Positions 51,219-60,205 of a stretch of DNA of 64,000 nt are shown here, one piece after another. Positions within the stretch are counted from its first letter, which is position 1, and every line of letters starts with the position of its first letter. The notes below the pieces were generated by a model that worked only from the letters and a program-made list of their open reading frames with translations, ran no database searches and had not been told where the DNA came from. This DNA is from Bradyrhizobium manausense (GTDB taxonomy: Bacteria > Pseudomonadota > Alphaproteobacteria > Rhizobiales > Xanthobacteraceae). Position numbers and translations under genes: made by a program. The stretch lies in NCBI RefSeq assembly GCF_018129685.1, contig NZ_JAFCLG010000004.1, positions 1 through 64,000 of the forward strand, written 5' to 3'.

Positions 51219-52994
51219 ATGAGTGACAAGAGCCACGATCCGAACCAGATGACCGGCGCCGCGATGATCGTCCGCGCGCTCATCGATCATGGCGTGACCG
51301 ACATTTTCGGCTATCCCGGCGGCGCCGTCCTTCCCATCTACGACGAGATCTTCCAGCAGAGCGAAGTCCAGCACATCCTGGTCCGCCACGAGCAGGGCGC
51401 CGGTCACGCCGCCGAGGGATATGCCCGCTCGACCGGCAAGCCCGGTGTCGCGCTGGTGACCTCCGGCCCCGGCGCCACCAACATGGTGACGCCGCTGACT
51501 GACGCGCTGATGGACTCGATTCCGCTGGTCTGCATCTCAGGCCAGGTGCCGACCCATCTGATCGGCAACGACGCGTTCCAGGAATGCGACACCGTCGGCA
51601 TCACGCGCCCCTGCACCAAGCACAACTGGCTCGTGCGCGACGTCAACGACCTCGCCAAGGTGCTGCACGAAGCCTTCTATGTCGCGACCACGGGCCGCCC
51701 GGGTCCGGTGCTGGTCGACGTTCCCAAGGACGTGCAGTTCGCGACCGGCACCTATCATCCGCCCCGCAAATCCGACGTGCACCGCTCCTACGCGCCGCGC
51801 GTGAAGGGCGATGCGACACAGATCCGCAAGGCGGTCTCTCTCCTCGCGAACGCCAAGCGCCCCGTGATCTACAGCGGTGGCGGCGTCATCAATTCCGGCC
51901 CCGAGGCGACGAAACTGCTGCGCGAGCTGGTCGAGGTCACCGGCTTCCCGATCACCTCGACGCTGATGGGTCTCGGTGCCTATCCGGCGTCGGGCAAGAA
52001 CTGGCTCGGCATGCTCGGCATGCACGGGACCTACGAAGCCAACATGACGATGCATGATTGCGACGTCATGCTGTGCGTCGGCGCGCGGTTCGACGACCGC
52101 ATCACCGGCCGTGTCGACGCGTTCTCGCCGAACTCGAAGAAGATCCACATCGACATCGATCCGTCCTCGATCAACAAGAACATCCGTGTCGATGTACCAA
52201 TCATCGGTGATTGTGCCAACATCCTCGGCGACATCCTCCAGGTGTTCAAGGCCGAGGCGAAGAAGCCCGACATCAAGAGCTGGTGGCAGCAGATCGCGCA
52301 ATGGCGTGCGCGCAACTCGCTCTATTACAAGAAGAGCAACGATATCATCCTGCCGCAGCACGCGATCCAGAGCCTGTTCGAGGCGACGCGCGGCAGGGAC
52401 ACCTACATCACGACGGAAGTCGGTCAGCACCAGATGTGGGCGGCGCAGTTCTACGGCTTCGAGGAGCCGCATCGCTGGATGACCTCGGGCGGTCTCGGCA
52501 CCATGGGCTATGGCCTGCCGGCAGCGATAGGCGTGCAGGTCGCGCATCCCGACAGCCTCGTCATCGACATCGCTGGCGACGCCTCGGTGCAGATGACGAT
52601 GCAGGAGATGTCGACGGCAGTTCAGTACGAGCTGCCGATCAAGATCTTCATCCTGAACAACCAGTACATGGGCATGGTGCGCCAATGGCAGCAGCTGCTG
52701 CACGGCAACCGGCTTTCGCATTCCTATTCGGAGGCGCTGCCTGACTTCGTCAAGCTCGCGGAAGCCTATGGCGGCGTCGGCCTGCAGGTGACAAAGCCGG
52801 CCGATCTTGAAGGCGCCATCAAGGAGATGATCTCGGTCAAGCGTCCGGTGCTGTTCGACTGCCGGGTCGCGGCGCTGGAAAACTGCTTCCCGATGATCCC
52901 GTCCGGCAAGGCGCACAACGAGATGCTGCTGCCCGAGCAGGCCAACGACGAAGCTACCGCCAAGGCGTTCGCCGGCGGCAAGGCGCTGGTGTGA
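51219..52994 (+). CDS. ilvI: acetolactate synthase, large (catalytic) subunit
   Basis: 591 residues. It condenses pyruvate with pyruvate or 2-oxobutyrate, the first common step of branched-chain amino-acid synthesis. Motifs: GYPGGAVLPIYDEI, RHEQGAGHAAEGYARSTGKPG (the glutamate that activates thiamine diphosphate) and GDASVQMTMQEMSTAVQ with LNNQYMGMVRQWQ (ThDP/Mg binding). FAD-binding region in the middle. It is followed 25 nt later by its regulatory partner ilvH and is preceded by a leader and attenuator. Confidence 0.97.
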   Translation: MSDKSHDPNQMTGAAMIVRALIDHGVTDIFGYPGGAVLPIYDEIFQQSEVQHILVRHEQGAGHAAEGYARSTGKPGVALVTSGPGATNMVTPLTDALMDSIPLVCISGQVPTHLIGNDAFQECDTVGITRPCTKHNWLVRDVNDLAKVLHEAFYVATTGRPGPVLVDVPKDVQFATGTYHPPRKSDVHRSYAPRVKGDATQIRKAVSLLANAKRPVIYSGGGVINSGPEATKLLRELVEVTGFPITSTLMGLGAYPASGKNWLGMLGMHGTYEANMTMHDCDVMLCVGARFDDRITGRVDAFSPNSKKIHIDIDPSSINKNIRVDVPIIGDCANILGDILQVFKAEAKKPDIKSWWQQIAQWRARNSLYYKKSNDIILPQHAIQSLFEATRGRDTYITTEVGQHQMWAAQFYGFEEPHRWMTSGGLGTMGYGLPAAIGVQVAHPDSLVIDIAGDASVQMTMQEMSTAVQYELPIKIFILNNQYMGMVRQWQQLLHGNRLSHSYSEALPDFVKLAEAYGGVGLQVTKPADLEGAIKEMISVKRPVLFDCRVAALENCFPMIPSGKAHNEMLLPEQANDEATAKAFAGGKALV

Positions 52995-53019
52995 GTGAGA
53001 TACCTTTGAGGGGACGACA

Positions 53020-53562
53020 ATGAACCAGCCGGCATCCGCCTACTTCATCGAGGAGCGTCACGATCCCAACGAGACGCACACGCTCGCGGTGCTCGTGCAG
53101 AACGAGCCCGGCGTGCTCGCGCGCGTCATCGGCCTGTTCTCCGGCCGCGGCTACAACATCGAGAGCCTCACCGTCTCGGAGACCGAAGCGCAGAAGCACC
53201 TCTCGCGCATCACCATCGTCACCACGGGGACGCCGATGGTGATCGAGCAGATCAAGCATCAGCTCGACCGCATGATCCCGGTCTACCAGGTCGTCGACAT
53301 GACGTTGAGCAAGCGCTCGATCGAGCGCGAGCTCGCGATGGTGAAGGTGCGCGGGCAGGGCGAGCACCGCGTCGAGGCGCTGCGGCTGGCGGATGCCTTC
53401 CGCGCCCGCGTGATCGATGCCACCACCGAGAGTTTCGTGTTCGAGATCACAGGCAATACGGACAAGATCAACCAGTTTATCGACCTGATGCGCCCGCTCG
53501 GCCTCGTCGAGGTGTCGCGCACCGGTGTTGCCGCGATCGGTCGCGGGCCTGAAGGGATGTGA
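53020..53562 (+). CDS. ilvH: acetolactate synthase, small (regulatory) subunit
   Basis: 180 residues. An N-terminal ACT domain (THTLAVLVQNEPGVLARVIGLFSGRGYNIESLTVS) binds valine for feedback inhibition. The C-terminal half carries DRMIPVYQVVDM and VKVRGQGEHRVEALRLADAF. It activates IlvI. The ATG follows GAGGGGA. Only 3 nt separate its stop from the next gene. Confidence 0.96.
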   Translation: MNQPASAYFIEERHDPNETHTLAVLVQNEPGVLARVIGLFSGRGYNIESLTVSETEAQKHLSRITIVTTGTPMVIEQIKHQLDRMIPVYQVVDMTLSKRSIERELAMVKVRGQGEHRVEALRLADAFRARVIDATTESFVFEITGNTDKINQFIDLMRPLGLVEVSRTGVAAIGRGPEGM

Positions 53563-53565
53563 ACC

Positions 53566-54261
53566 ATGCTGGCGCGCGACTGGTATTATAACGAGCGGAA
53601 CCGGATGGGCATCGAGCCCGCGGTGGCGTCGCTCTATGACGCCCACGAGGATGCCGATCTGCGGGCGCGCGCCGCGCTTAAAATGCTTGGAGTCCAGCGC
53701 GGCTGGCGCATCGCCGATATCGGCTGCGGCAACGGCGTTCTCGCCACCGAAGCGGCCCTGATGGGCGCGGAGGTCGACGCCATCGACATCTCGCCGGCGA
53801 TGCTGGCGCTTGCCGAAATCTATGCCCGCGACCGCAAGGCGTCCGTGCGCACGCAATCGGCCGGCTTGCTCAGCTTTGCCTATCGGCCGGAATCCTATGA
53901 TTTGATCGTCAGCGAGTTCACGCTGCACCATCTGCCTGACTTCTGGAAGGTCGTGGCGATGTCGCGGATCCTTCGCGCGCTGAAACCCGGCGCCAGCTTC
54001 TATTTGCGCGACATCGTCTACGCCTCGATGCCCGACGCGGTCGAGCGCGACGTCGAGCAATGGGCCGACTACCACATCAAGAACCACGATTTCTCGAGGG
54101 AGAGCGTGGTGACCCATATGCGTGACGAATATTCCACTTTCGGCTGGGTGATGGAGCGGATGCTGACCGATGTCGGCTTCACGCTGGTCTCGGCCGACTA
54201 TCACGCGCCGATGCACGGCACTTATCTCCTCCGCAAACCGAAAGCCGGCGAGCAAGGCTAG
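53566..54261 (+). CDS. class I SAM-dependent methyltransferase in the ilv cluster
   Basis: 231 residues. Motifs: GWRIADIGCGNGVLATEAALMGAEVDAIDISPAMLALAEI (SAM motif I and acidic loop) and SYDLIVSEFTLHHLPDFWKVVAMSRILRALKPGASFYLRDIV. It looks like a ubiquinone/menaquinone- or SAM-dependent small-molecule methyltransferase. The target is unknown. It starts 3 nt after ilvH, so it is co-transcribed with acetolactate synthase, which is not usual for this pathway. Confidence 0.9.
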   Translation: MLARDWYYNERNRMGIEPAVASLYDAHEDADLRARAALKMLGVQRGWRIADIGCGNGVLATEAALMGAEVDAIDISPAMLALAEIYARDRKASVRTQSAGLLSFAYRPESYDLIVSEFTLHHLPDFWKVVAMSRILRALKPGASFYLRDIVYASMPDAVERDVEQWADYHIKNHDFSRESVVTHMRDEYSTFGWVMERMLTDVGFTLVSADYHAPMHGTYLLRKPKAGEQG

Positions 54262-54311
54262 ACGCAAAGAACAAGCAGGGCTGCACCACAGGCGCAGAAC
54301 CGGAAACAACA

Positions 54312-55202
54312 ATGAAGCCGGCCGATATCCTCATCGCCCTCATGGTGGCGATCATCTGGGGGCTTGCCTTCGTGGCGAGCCGGATCGCGCTCGACGAATT
54401 TTCGCCGGAGCTGATGACGGCGATGCGCTTTTCCATCGCGGCCGCGCCGTGCCTGTTCATTCCCAAACCGAAGGTCGCATGGTCGCTGCTGATCGCGATC
54501 AGCTTCACGCTGTTTCTCGGGCAGTTCCTGAGCCAGGCCTATGGCATCGCTCATGGCGTGCCGGTGGGGCTGACCTCCGTCGTCGTGCAGAGCCAGGCGC
54601 TGTTCACGATCGGCTTTGCGGCGGTCGTATTCGGCGAGCGTCCGACGCCGGTGCAGACGCTCGGGATCGCCATTGCTGCCGTCGGACTGCTGATGATCTG
54701 CGGCACGGTCGGTTATGATTTCAGCATCGGCGCCTTCGCCGTGCTGATGATATCGCCGATCTGTTTTGCGATCGGCAACCTCCTGCTGCGCGGCGCGCGT
54801 GGCGCGCCGATGTTCGACCTCTTCGCGTGGCTCTGCCTGACCGCGGCTGTCCCGCTGTTCACGCTGGCGCTGGTCGTGAACGGACCGGCGCCGACCTTTC
54901 AGTCGCTGACCCACATGTCGCTGGCCGGCCTTCTCTGCCTGCTGGCGATCGGCGCCGTCTCCACCAGCATTGCTTATTGGCTGTGGGGGCGGCTGCTGCG
55001 CGACTATCCCGCCGCGCAAGTGGTGCCGTTCGCGCTGCTGGTGCCGTTCGTCGGTTCGGCGGCGTCGAGCATCGTGTTTGGCGAGCGCTTCGGGCCGCTG
55101 CGCCTCGCCGGCATGCTGACGGTGATCGGCGGCATCGCCGTGATGGTGCTGGTCAAGCGGCCCAGGACGCCACCCAAAGAATCGCAGGCGAAGACTGCGT
55201 GA
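54312..55202 (+). CDS. EamA-family (drug/metabolite) transporter
   Basis: 296 residues with ten predicted membrane helices in two EamA repeats. Segments: ADILIALMVAIIWGLAFVASRIALDEFSPELMTAMRFSIAAAPC and FALLVPFVGSAASSIVFGERFGPLRLAGMLTVIGGI. EamA proteins often export amino acids or other metabolites. The substrate is unknown. It lies 50 nt after the methyltransferase, and the next gene starts 7 nt after it. Confidence 0.9.
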   Translation: MKPADILIALMVAIIWGLAFVASRIALDEFSPELMTAMRFSIAAAPCLFIPKPKVAWSLLIAISFTLFLGQFLSQAYGIAHGVPVGLTSVVVQSQALFTIGFAAVVFGERPTPVQTLGIAIAAVGLLMICGTVGYDFSIGAFAVLMISPICFAIGNLLLRGARGAPMFDLFAWLCLTAAVPLFTLALVVNGPAPTFQSLTHMSLAGLLCLLAIGAVSTSIAYWLWGRLLRDYPAAQVVPFALLVPFVGSAASSIVFGERFGPLRLAGMLTVIGGIAVMVLVKRPRTPPKESQAKTA

Positions 55203-55209
55203 GGTGAAC

Positions 55210-55812
55210 ATGGCCCACTCCCTCTTCTATGCTTTCCTCGCCTTCATGGTGGTGATGTACTTCACCCCAGGGCCGAACAACATCATGCTGCTGGCCTCGG
55301 GCTTGACCTACGGTTTCCGGCGCACGATTCCGCACATTGCCGGCATCGTCCTTGGCTTTGCCTTCATGGTCGGCGCCGTCGGCCTCGGGCTCGGCACGAT
55401 CTTCCTGGCCTATCCGATCCTCCAGACCATCCTGAAATACGCCGGCGCTGCGTACCTGATCTATCTCGCGGCAGTCATCGCGATGTCCGGCCCGGCCAAG
55501 CCGGGCAAGGCCGACGGCCGCGGCCCGATGACCTTCTGGGGCGCGGCCCTGTTCCAGTGGATCAATGCCAAGGGCTGGGTGATCGTGATCGGCACCATCA
55601 CGGCCTATGCGGCCATTGCCCAATTCCCGGTCAACATCGCGATCCAGACCCTGATCAGCCTCCTGGTCGGCATGGTCTCGACCGTGGCCTGGGCCCTCTT
55701 CGGCACTGCACTTCGACCGGTGCTGACCTCGGAGCGGCTGGTCCGCGCCTTCAACATCCTGATGGCGCTGCTGCTGCTTGCCTCCCTCTACCCCGTTTTC
55801 ATGGATGCATGA
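55210..55812 (+). CDS. LysE-family amino-acid exporter
   Basis: 200 residues with about six membrane helices. The LysE/RhtB start is visible: FMVVMYFTPGPNNIMLLASGLTYGFRRTIPHIAGI, with the conserved TPGPN motif. These proteins export amino acids such as lysine, threonine or branched-chain residues. I used the ATG at 55210 (GAGG 6 nt upstream). It sits directly before ilvC, so a role in exporting branched-chain amino acids is a reasonable inference. Confidence 0.92.
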   Translation: MAHSLFYAFLAFMVVMYFTPGPNNIMLLASGLTYGFRRTIPHIAGIVLGFAFMVGAVGLGLGTIFLAYPILQTILKYAGAAYLIYLAAVIAMSGPAKPGKADGRGPMTFWGAALFQWINAKGWVIVIGTITAYAAIAQFPVNIAIQTLISLLVGMVSTVAWALFGTALRPVLTSERLVRAFNILMALLLLASLYPVFMDA

Positions 55813-55866
55813 TGTCGCGGATTTCCATGCAGAAACGGGTTTCCCTCAGGGGCCGAAATGCTCTAG

Positions 55867-56964
<1,098 letters not shown>

Positions 56965-57502
56965 CGGCATCGCCGTCATTCCGGGGCGCTCGCTGGCGCG
57001 AACCCGGAATCTCGATCAACGACTTCCGGCTTCCGGGTTCGCGACTTCGTCGCGCCCCGGAACGACGGGCGAAAACAAAAAGCTTCGCCCGCCAAACCAA
57101 ATCTTAAATCTTCGGGACTATATCTGAGCGGGATCGCAAACAGCGTTCTCGCTCTTTCTCTCTCGCGCGAAGCATTGGTGCTTCATGCAAATTCTTCGCG
57201 CGTTGAAGTGCTCTCGGAGCATCAAGAACTGACGCTTAAACCACATTCTTGGGCTCGCGTCGTTCTTCAAAACCTTTTCAGAATTTGCGATCGTCAAAAG
57301 CACTGTCACTTCAGAGTCTAGGAGTCGGCTCTTCATGCGCGCTCTCATGGCGCAATTGATCGCATTCCGCGATGTTTGCATACGACTTCATCCTAAGAAC
57401 CGACACCTGATGCGCTTCCTTGCGGTGTGGCTCCATCTCCGCCGCGAAGCGGATGACCGAGGTCCGCGCCCGCGAGCTCTATGGCCTCGGTCGCCAGTAC
57501 GG
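56965..57502. other. 538-base stretch after ilvC, no supported gene
   Basis: The first 105 bases are the family-3 palindrome. Positions 57080-57320 are markedly AT-richer than the rest of the window and hold only weak frames. A frame at 57335-57535 (66 codons) has odd composition and no recognised homology. I see no tRNA or named RNA. The patch may be a decayed element or an unrecognised small RNA locus. Confidence 0.4.
56974..57068. repeat. palindromic intergenic repeat, family 3, after ilvC
   Basis: Begins CCGTCATTCCGGGGCGC and ends GCGCCCCGGAACGACGG, with an inner GAACCCGGAA/TTCCGGGTTC pair. It can fold into a long double hairpin just after the ilvC stop and probably acts as a transcription end. 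Confidence 0.75.
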
Positions 57503-58120
57503 TTACGCTTTGGCGGTCTGCGGGGTCGCGCGTGAGGCCATCGCGATCATCCGCAGCGTCATCACGGCGAGCAGAGGAATGAGGAACGCCGCGTAGGCTG
57601 GCATCGCCGGCACGCGCTTGCCGAACGACACCATGAACTGGAGCCAGAGATAATAGCCGCCGACGAGATGCAGCATGCGCCAGGCGCGCGGCCCGATCAG
57701 CATCGCCGTGCGATCGAACGAGGTCGCGCTCATCGCGATGATCGCGGCATAACCAATGCCGCCGAAGAGGTAGGAGGCGGGCGAGGTGGCCTCCGCAAAG
57801 GCGGCAGGATCCATCCTGGCGAAGACCATGATCGCCACCGCGTGGATGGCGTGAGAGGCGGCGAAGCTCAAGCCCAGATAGCGGCGATTGCGGCGCTGCC
57901 AGCGCGTCCAGGCGTTGGGCCACAGCCGCGCCAGCGCAGCGGCAGCGAAGGCGAGAGAGAACAGCAGCAGCGAGCTGCGCGCCGTAAAACGGATCACCAT
58001 GCGCACGCCCTCGACCTCGAAATGTCGCATCGAAGCGATCCAGAGGCTCAAGACGATCAGGCTCAGCGTGAGGACGGCAAGCAGCCGCCAGCCTTCGAAC
58101 CAGCTTTGACGTTGCGACAT
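57503..58120 (-). CDS. ferric-reductase-like transmembrane protein
   Basis: 205 residues with about six membrane helices. The pattern RRYLGLSFAASHAIHAVAIMVF, SYLFGGIGYAAIIAMSATSFD and WRMLHLVGGYYLWLQFMVSF is that of ferric-reductase-like membrane domains (MsrQ/YedZ type), with histidines likely to bind heme. It may pass electrons to a periplasmic oxidoreductase; no such partner is adjacent. I chose the ATG at 58120. It is divergent from a TetR gene with twin operators between them. Confidence 0.85.
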   Translation of the reverse strand: MSQRQSWFEGWRLLAVLTLSLIVLSLWIASMRHFEVEGVRMVIRFTARSSLLLFSLAFAAAALARLWPNAWTRWQRRNRRYLGLSFAASHAIHAVAIMVFARMDPAAFAEATSPASYLFGGIGYAAIIAMSATSFDRTAMLIGPRAWRMLHLVGGYYLWLQFMVSFGKRVPAMPAYAAFLIPLLAVMTLRMIAMASRATPQTAKA

Positions 58121-58137
58121 GGCGATCTCCTCCGTTA

Positions 58138-58154
58138 TGTAATCATCGATTACA
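58138..58154. promoter_or_regulatory. TetR operator (TGTAATCATCGATTACA)
   Basis: TGTAAT and ATTACA are exact inverted arms around 5 bases (TGTAATC and GATTACA if the centre ATC/G pairing is counted). It lies 17 nt upstream of the ferric-reductase-like start codon. Confidence 0.7.
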
Positions 58155-58180
58155 TTTCGCGGCGGCGCGATCGTCAATGG

Positions 58181-58197
58181 TGTAATCGCTGCTTACA
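58181..58197. promoter_or_regulatory. TetR operator (TGTAATCGCTGCTTACA)
   Basis: The second site of the pair, 26 nt downstream of the first, with arms TGTAA and TTACA. It lies just before the tetR gene, so both divergent promoters could be repressed together. Confidence 0.65.
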
Positions 58198-58226
58198 TTC
58201 ACGTTCGGGTGATGCTAGAAGGCGCC

Positions 58227-58877
58227 ATGCCCCGCCAGACGTCCAAGCCCCGCGCCCGTCACCAGGCATCCGAAGCCCGGCCCTATCATCACGGTGACCT
58301 TCGCCGCGTGCTGATCGATGCTGCACTGCAGCTGGCAGCCGAAGGCGCCGAGGTGTCCGTGCGCGAGGCCGCGCGCCGGGCCGCAGTGTCGCCGGGAGCG
58401 CCATTCCGCCACTTTCCCAACCGCGACGCACTGATGGCCGCGGTGGCCGAGGAGGCGCAACGACGCTTTCGTGCCGAGATCGAGGCCACACTGGAGCAGG
58501 CTTGTCCAGCCAACCCGCTGGCGCGCTTCCGCGCCTTCGGCATTGCTTATCTGCGCTGGGCGATGCGCAACCCCGCGCATTTCGAGATCATCTCCACGGG
58601 ACGCTATTTCGCCCATGGCAGCTCGGCCGAGCTGACGCGCGACAATGCCGAGCTGGTTGCGCTGACCGAGCGGATGCTGGCCGAGGCGGCCGCGCAGGGC
58701 CTTTTGCGGTCAACGGATCTCAAGCGCATCCTGATCGCCGGCCGTGCCCTGATCTACGGCTTTGCCCGAATGAACCTCGACGGCCATTTCCCGCGCTGGG
58801 GCGTGGAGGAGCGCGAGATCGAGCGGATGGCGGAGGAGGTGATCGATCTGTTCATCGCCGGGATCGCGGCGCGCTAG
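58227..58877 (+). CDS. TetR/AcrR-family repressor, divergent from the ferric-reductase-like gene
   Basis: 216 residues from the ATG at 58227 (ATG at 58212 and the 58209 start are also in frame). The DNA-binding domain is YHHGDLRRVLIDAALQLAAEGAEVSVREAARRAAVSPGAPFRHFPNRDALMAAV. The C-terminal WHG-like segment ARFRAFGIAYLRWAMRNPAHFEIISTGRY marks the TetR_C_33 type. It is intact, and its twin operators sit between it and the divergent gene. Confidence 0.92.
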   Translation: MPRQTSKPRARHQASEARPYHHGDLRRVLIDAALQLAAEGAEVSVREAARRAAVSPGAPFRHFPNRDALMAAVAEEAQRRFRAEIEATLEQACPANPLARFRAFGIAYLRWAMRNPAHFEIISTGRYFAHGSSAELTRDNAELVALTERMLAEAAAQGLLRSTDLKRILIAGRALIYGFARMNLDGHFPRWGVEEREIERMAEEVIDLFIAGIAAR

Positions 58878-58973
58878 ACGCCGCCCCTCCGAAATCCGGC
58901 TCAACTTGGTATTGGCGGGCGATGCCGTGCCGAATACACTCGCGCATATTTCATTTCGATATTTTCAAGGCCT

Positions 58974-59960
58974 ATGGCCAAAATGGATCGACGCACATTT
59001 CTTCTCGCGACCGGCACCCTGCCGGCCTTGGTGGTCCCGGCGCTCGCCCAGACCGCGCGGCCGACCATTGGCTTTCTTGCCAGCGGTTCGCCAGACACCT
59101 TCGTCACGGTGGTGACCGGCTTCCTGGAAGGGCTCAACGGCGCCGGGCTTGTTGAGGGCGGCAACGTCGCGATCGAGTATCGTTGGGCTCAGGGACAGTT
59201 CAATCGACTACCCGAACTCGCAGCCGAGCTCGTCCAGAAGCAGGTCAGCGTGATCGTCACCATGGGCGGCAACGTGGCCGCCCTTGCGGCCAAGCGCGCC
59301 ACATCCACCATTCCCGTCGTGTTCCTCACCGGGGACGATCCCGTGTCCACGGGGCTGGTCGACAGCCTGAACCGGCCTGGCGGCAACGTCACTGGCGTGA
59401 CCTGGCTCGCCGGCGAGCTCGGGGCCAAAAATCTGGAGCTGGTCGGCGAACTGGTTCCGTCGGCGACGACGATCGGCGTCTTGGTGAACCCGAACCGTCC
59501 GACCGCAGCGGCCCAGCTTGAAAGCGCCACCGAGGCCGCCAAAGCCATCGGAAAAACCCTTCTCGTGCTCAAGGCCAGTCAAAAGGACGAAATCGACAAG
59601 GCCTTTACGGAGATCGCGCAGGCCCATATCGGGGCACTGTTCGTGACGGTCGATCCGGTCTTCATCGTCAATCGCGTCCAGATCATCGAGGCCTCGGCGA
59701 AGCATCGGGTGCCGACGCTTTATTTTCAGCGCGAGTTCGTCGATCTGGGTGGCCTCGTCAGTTACGGGGCCAGCGCACACGATGCCTCGCGTCTCGTCGG
59801 CGGCTATGCTGCGCGGATCGTGAAGGGGGCCAGGCCGGCCGATCTTCCCGTTCAGCGGTCAACCAAGATCGAGACCATCGTCAATCTGAAGACCGCCAGA
59901 TCGCTCGGGATGACCATTCCGCCGAACGTGCTCGCTCGGGCCGACGAGGTGATCGAATAG
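58974..59960 (+). CDS. ABC transporter substrate-binding protein (PF04392 type)
   Basis: 328 residues. The start MAKMDRRTFLLATGTLPALVVPALAQ has a twin-arginine-like pattern and a signal peptide. The mature part (TIGFLASGSPDTFVTVVTGFLEGLNGAGLVEGGNVAIEYRWAQGQFNRLPELAAELV) is the ABC_sub_bind family. Its ligand may be an aromatic or amino-acid-like compound, but this is not known. No permease or ATPase gene is adjacent, so it is an orphan binding protein, a frequent pattern in Bradyrhizobium. Confidence 0.92.
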   Translation: MAKMDRRTFLLATGTLPALVVPALAQTARPTIGFLASGSPDTFVTVVTGFLEGLNGAGLVEGGNVAIEYRWAQGQFNRLPELAAELVQKQVSVIVTMGGNVAALAAKRATSTIPVVFLTGDDPVSTGLVDSLNRPGGNVTGVTWLAGELGAKNLELVGELVPSATTIGVLVNPNRPTAAAQLESATEAAKAIGKTLLVLKASQKDEIDKAFTEIAQAHIGALFVTVDPVFIVNRVQIIEASAKHRVPTLYFQREFVDLGGLVSYGASAHDASRLVGGYAARIVKGARPADLPVQRSTKIETIVNLKTARSLGMTIPPNVLARADEVIE

Positions 59961-60205
59961 CCCGTGCCGCGATCGAGGCGGGCTATTTGACGCTTGGCAA
60001 AGAGAGACGGGGCCGGAGTGCGGCTCTTCGCCTCCCGCTAACATTAAGCGAAGGTCGCATCGCCTTGCGCGTTGCCTGTCTGCGACCATTCCATTACAGT
60101 TTTGTGACACGGTGCAGCCGGCTGCGCCGGACGCTCTGGCCGTCGCGAGGCCGACCAGGTGGCGCTTGGCATCACCGTGCCGGACCCAAGTTCAGCGTGT
60201 CGTCA

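Noticed and set aside
57335..57535. 66-codon frame after ilvC
   Set aside because: It overlaps the 3' end of the ferric-reductase-like gene, has no ribosome site, and has odd Arg/Pro-rich composition.
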